A DNA stretch of 36,281 bases from contig CANHNO010000010.1 in the NCBI GenBank assembly GCA_947462065.1, positions 1 to 36,281 of the forward strand, in the 5' to 3' direction. The notes below the pieces were generated by a model. It saw only the letters and a list, made by a program, of their open reading frames with translations, was not told the DNA's origin and did no database searches. Made by a program: the position numbers and the translations under genes. Below, in pieces: positions 33,824-36,281 of this stretch. Positions within the stretch are counted from its first letter, which is position 1. Each line of letters opens with the position of its first letter. This stretch comes from Burkholderiales bacterium. GTDB lineage: Bacteria; Pseudomonadota; Gammaproteobacteria; Burkholderiales; Burkholderiaceae_C.

Positions 33824-36075
33824 GCTCCAGTCTTCCCGCCATCGACAAAGCCATCACGCAGCCCCGTGTGCTGCTGGTTGACGATGACGAAGTGAACTTG
33901 CTGCTGACTTCGATCGCGCTGCGTGAGCGGGGCTTTGTGATCACCGAGGCGGCCAGTGGGGAGCGTGCGCTGGAAGTGTTGCGGGACTGGCAGCCCGACG
34001 TCGTTGTGCTTGACGCGTTGATGCCCGGCATGGACGGGTTCGAGACCTGCAGAGAACTGCGTCGTCTCGCCACCTTCGCGTCATTGCCTGTGCTGATGTT
34101 GACCGGCCTGGACGATGAGGCATCGATCAATCGTGCCTACGAGGCCGGTGCCACCGACTTCTTTGTCAAATCCAACCAGTGGAGCCTGCTCGACGGTCGC
34201 CTGCGTTACCTGCTGCGCTCCTCTCGCACCCGCCTCGAACTCGAACTGAGTCAGGCCCGTCTGGCTCGCGCGCAGGACCTGGCACGGATGGGAAGCTTCG
34301 AGTGGAAGGTCGGCTCGCCAGAACCGGTGTTCTCGACCGAAGCGCTGCGTGTCTTCCAATTTGAACCCGGCACCTCATTGCCGTTCCGCGATCTGTTGCG
34401 GATGATGCCGAAGGAAGAGCGACGCGGTAAACGCGCGCTGCTCAGCGAAACCCTGCAGAGCCAGGGCAATCTCACACGGGACATTCCGTTGGTGCTGCCC
34501 GATGGCCAAGTGCACATCATCCACACCGAAGCGTCCCCGGAGGTCAACGAGCACGGTCAACTGGTCGGCTACACCGGCATCGTGCAGGACGTGACGGACC
34601 GATGGAACGCAGAGCACAAGATCCGCCAGCTCGCCAATTTCGATTCGCTGACGGGGCTGCCCAATCGCAACCAGCTGATCGAACGCACCGAGCGTGCGCT
34701 CGATGCGGCGCGCCGAATGGGGCATCAGGTCGGGCTGCTGGTGATCGACTTGGACCGATTCAAGGTCATCAATGACACGCTGGGGCACGGGGCCGGTGAC
34801 GAGTTGCTGATCGAAGTCGCGCGTCGCCTGCGTTCGTGCGTTCGACACTCCGATCAGGTCACCGACAACCTGCTGGACTCTATGGGGACTCGCGCCTTCC
34901 GAACGCTGGAGGCGATGTGCCGGCTGGGTGGCGACGAATTCGTCGCATTGCTGCCTGAGGTGATCGACGAGCACGACGCCGAGATCGTGGCCGCCCGCGT
35001 GCTAGAGCAGATGCGCGCGCCGGTTCATGTGGCGGGGCAGGAGTGCTTCGTCACGGCGTCAGTCGGCATTGCGCTGTTCCCTCGCGATGGCAACGACGTG
35101 GCTGAGTTGATCCGCAATTCCGATGTGGCGATGTTCGCGGTCAAGGCGCAGGGTCGCAATGCCGCCACCGTCTACCGGCCGCAGTTGGCCGGCAAGGGGC
35201 GAGAGAAGCTCGAGCTCGAGAGTGCTCTGCACAAGGCCATCGAGCGCAACGAGCTGGTGCTGTACTACCAGCCGAAGATCGATGTGCGCGGCGCCCGCAT
35301 GGTTGGTGTGGAGGCGCTGATGCGCTGGCAGCGAGGCAACGTGCTGGTGCCGCCTGGCGAGTTCATTCCACTGGCCGAGGAAAGCGGGCTGATCCGGCCC
35401 CTCAGCGAGTGGGCGATTCGCGAAGCAGCCCGTCAGGCGCGGGTCTGGCTCGATGCGTTTGGCTTTACCGATTCGATCGCGGTCAACTTGCCCAGCCGGA
35501 TGTTTGACCGAGGCGACCTGGTCGAAATGATCCATGAGGCGGTGGTTTCCAACGGCGTGCCCCACCATTCGCTGGTGCTCGAGATCACCGAGAACTCGCT
35601 GATGAAGGATCTGCAAAGCGTGATTCCTTCGTTGCACCGGCTCAACGAGATTGGGGTCGAGATCTCGATCGATGACTTCGGCACCGGTTATTCGTCGCTG
35701 GCCTATCTGACCACCTTGCCGATCAGCGAGCTGAAGATCGACCGCGGTTTCATCCGCGATCTCGGCATGACGCCGCAAAGCTCTGCGGTCGTCACTGCCA
35801 TCATCGCGCTGGCTCGATCGCTCGGCCTGCGTGTGGTGGCCGAAGGGGTCGAGAACCTGCGACAGATGGAAGTTCTGCACCGACTCGGCTGCGGCGTGAT
35901 GCAGGGTTTCCTTTTCAGCAAGCCCAAACCGGCTGATGAAATCCAGGCATGGCTGGAAGATACCGTGCTGCCACGAACGGCTTCCTGGATCGGGTTGGCG
36001 GCCGACGAAGTGTCGAGCGATCCTTCGCGCAACATGACCTCAAGGCCCGTGCGAACTCCCAATAACGCGAGCTGA
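33820..36075 (+). CDS. REC-PAS-GGDEF-EAL c-di-GMP turnover protein
   Basis: A 751-residue multidomain signalling enzyme. REC (~12-130): VDDDE acidic pocket, D65 in VLDALMPGMDG, LTGL and FVKSNQW. PAS (~145-262): LARMGSFEWKVGSPEPVFS to YTGIVQDVTDR. GGDEF (~265-440): DSLTGLPNRNQL, DLDRFKVINDTLGHGAGDELL and GGDEF at 370-374. EAL (~450-710): VEALMRW with E498, NLPSRMF, EITENSLMKD, IDDFGTGYSSL, KIDRGFIRDL and VAEGVEN. Both catalytic motifs are intact, so it may make or degrade c-di-GMP depending on phosphorylation. A 22-residue insertion (~346-367) lies between the I-site-like RHSD (342-345) and RLGGDEF; normally five residues separate the D from GGDEF. The ATG overlaps the Hpt stop. No transmembrane segment is seen. 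Confidence 0.94.
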   Translation: MSSSLPAIDKAITQPRVLLVDDDEVNLLLTSIALRERGFVITEAASGERALEVLRDWQPDVVVLDALMPGMDGFETCRELRRLATFASLPVLMLTGLDDEASINRAYEAGATDFFVKSNQWSLLDGRLRYLLRSSRTRLELELSQARLARAQDLARMGSFEWKVGSPEPVFSTEALRVFQFEPGTSLPFRDLLRMMPKEERRGKRALLSETLQSQGNLTRDIPLVLPDGQVHIIHTEASPEVNEHGQLVGYTGIVQDVTDRWNAEHKIRQLANFDSLTGLPNRNQLIERTERALDAARRMGHQVGLLVIDLDRFKVINDTLGHGAGDELLIEVARRLRSCVRHSDQVTDNLLDSMGTRAFRTLEAMCRLGGDEFVALLPEVIDEHDAEIVAARVLEQMRAPVHVAGQECFVTASVGIALFPRDGNDVAELIRNSDVAMFAVKAQGRNAATVYRPQLAGKGREKLELESALHKAIERNELVLYYQPKIDVRGARMVGVEALMRWQRGNVLVPPGEFIPLAEESGLIRPLSEWAIREAARQARVWLDAFGFTDSIAVNLPSRMFDRGDLVEMIHEAVVSNGVPHHSLVLEITENSLMKDLQSVIPSLHRLNEIGVEISIDDFGTGYSSLAYLTTLPISELKIDRGFIRDLGMTPQSSAVVTAIIALARSLGLRVVAEGVENLRQMEVLHRLGCGVMQGFLFSKPKPADEIQAWLEDTVLPRTASWIGLAADEVSSDPSRNMTSRPVRTPNNAS

Positions 36076-36078
36076 ACG

Positions 36079-36281
36079 ATGGGCAGCATGACACAGCCGA
36101 CGAAGGACGGCGCAGCTGCAGATGCCACTGCCCCTGCCTCGACTGCCTCTGCGGAAGGTCGCTCTGCCCAATTGGCCAAGGCAGCGCTGCGCCGATTGGC
36201 ACAGGACAAGCTGGAGCCGACGCCAGACAACTACGCACGTGCCTACCAGGCCGAGCAGGGGATCGCACCCGCGGCTGGTGA
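36079..36281 (+). CDS. N-terminus of a further signalling protein, probably a diguanylate cyclase (partial)
   Basis: The frame opens at an ATG 3 nt after the preceding stop and runs off the window after 67 codons. An Ala/Thr/Ser-rich leader is followed by LAKAALRRLAQDKLEPTPDNYARAYQ. That pattern of helix plus ExTPxNYxxxY resembles the start of GGDEF proteins common in Burkholderiales. The catalytic part is not in the window, so the class is an inference from this short stretch and from the neighbour. Confidence 0.45.
   Translation, partial: MGSMTQPTKDGAAADATAPASTASAEGRSAQLAKAALRRLAQDKLEPTPDNYARAYQAEQGIAPAAG

Overview
The window is a GC-rich, densely coded stretch of a betaproteobacterial chromosome, most likely Burkholderiales. 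The clues are an intracellular PHB depolymerase with the Cys-type active site known from Cupriavidus PhaZ1, the flgN-flgM-flgA / flgBCDEFGHIJKL arrangement, and compact gene order with many ATGA/TGATG overlaps. No rRNA, tRNA, CRISPR array, insertion sequence or prophage was seen, so this looks like core chromosome rather than an island.

Layout. (1) 1-4839, minus strand: phaZ, an orphan RnfB-like ferredoxin and a B12-binding-type radical SAM protein (cut by the window edge) form one tight operon. Upstream is an aromatic/aspartate aminotransferase with a clear terminator. (2) 4980-13162, mixed housekeeping: uvrB; a secreted SOUL protein; ppk1-sixA (polyphosphate kinase and phosphohistidine phosphatase); an LpxH-like metallophosphoesterase; an AI-2E family permease with a coupled small lipoprotein. 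(3) 13188-25666, flagellar block: flgA-flgM-flgN on the minus strand, divergent from flgBCDEFGHIJKL on the plus strand, which encode rod, hook, L/P rings, rod-cap muramidase and hook-filament junction. A near-consensus sigma-28 promoter lies in front of flgM. (4) 25725-36281, signalling block: a degenerate EAL-HDOD protein; a soluble histidine kinase with about eight PAS-like units; an ANTAR response regulator; a convergent membrane histidine kinase; a free Hpt protein coupled by ATGA to a REC-PAS-GGDEF-EAL protein; and the start of one more gene.

How the parts may work together. FlgM holds back FliA until the hook-basal body built by flgB-J is complete, then FlgM is exported and class III genes are expressed; FlgN chaperones FlgK/FlgL. 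The downstream block looks like a two-branch regulatory cluster. One branch is kinase to ANTAR protein, probably acting on RNA. The other is a phosphorelay through Hpt into a c-di-GMP synthesis/degradation enzyme, the usual switch between swimming and attachment. These links are inferred from gene order and domains.

Most promising for follow-up: the octa-PAS kinase with a non-canonical ATP-binding G1 box paired with an ANTAR regulator whose own leader holds a hexaloop hairpin; the Hpt/REC-GGDEF-EAL pair with a sigma-28-like promoter and an insertion between the I-site and GGDEF; the RnfB-like ferredoxin translationally coupled to a radical SAM enzyme with CX4CX2C spacing; and the ppk1-sixA pair.
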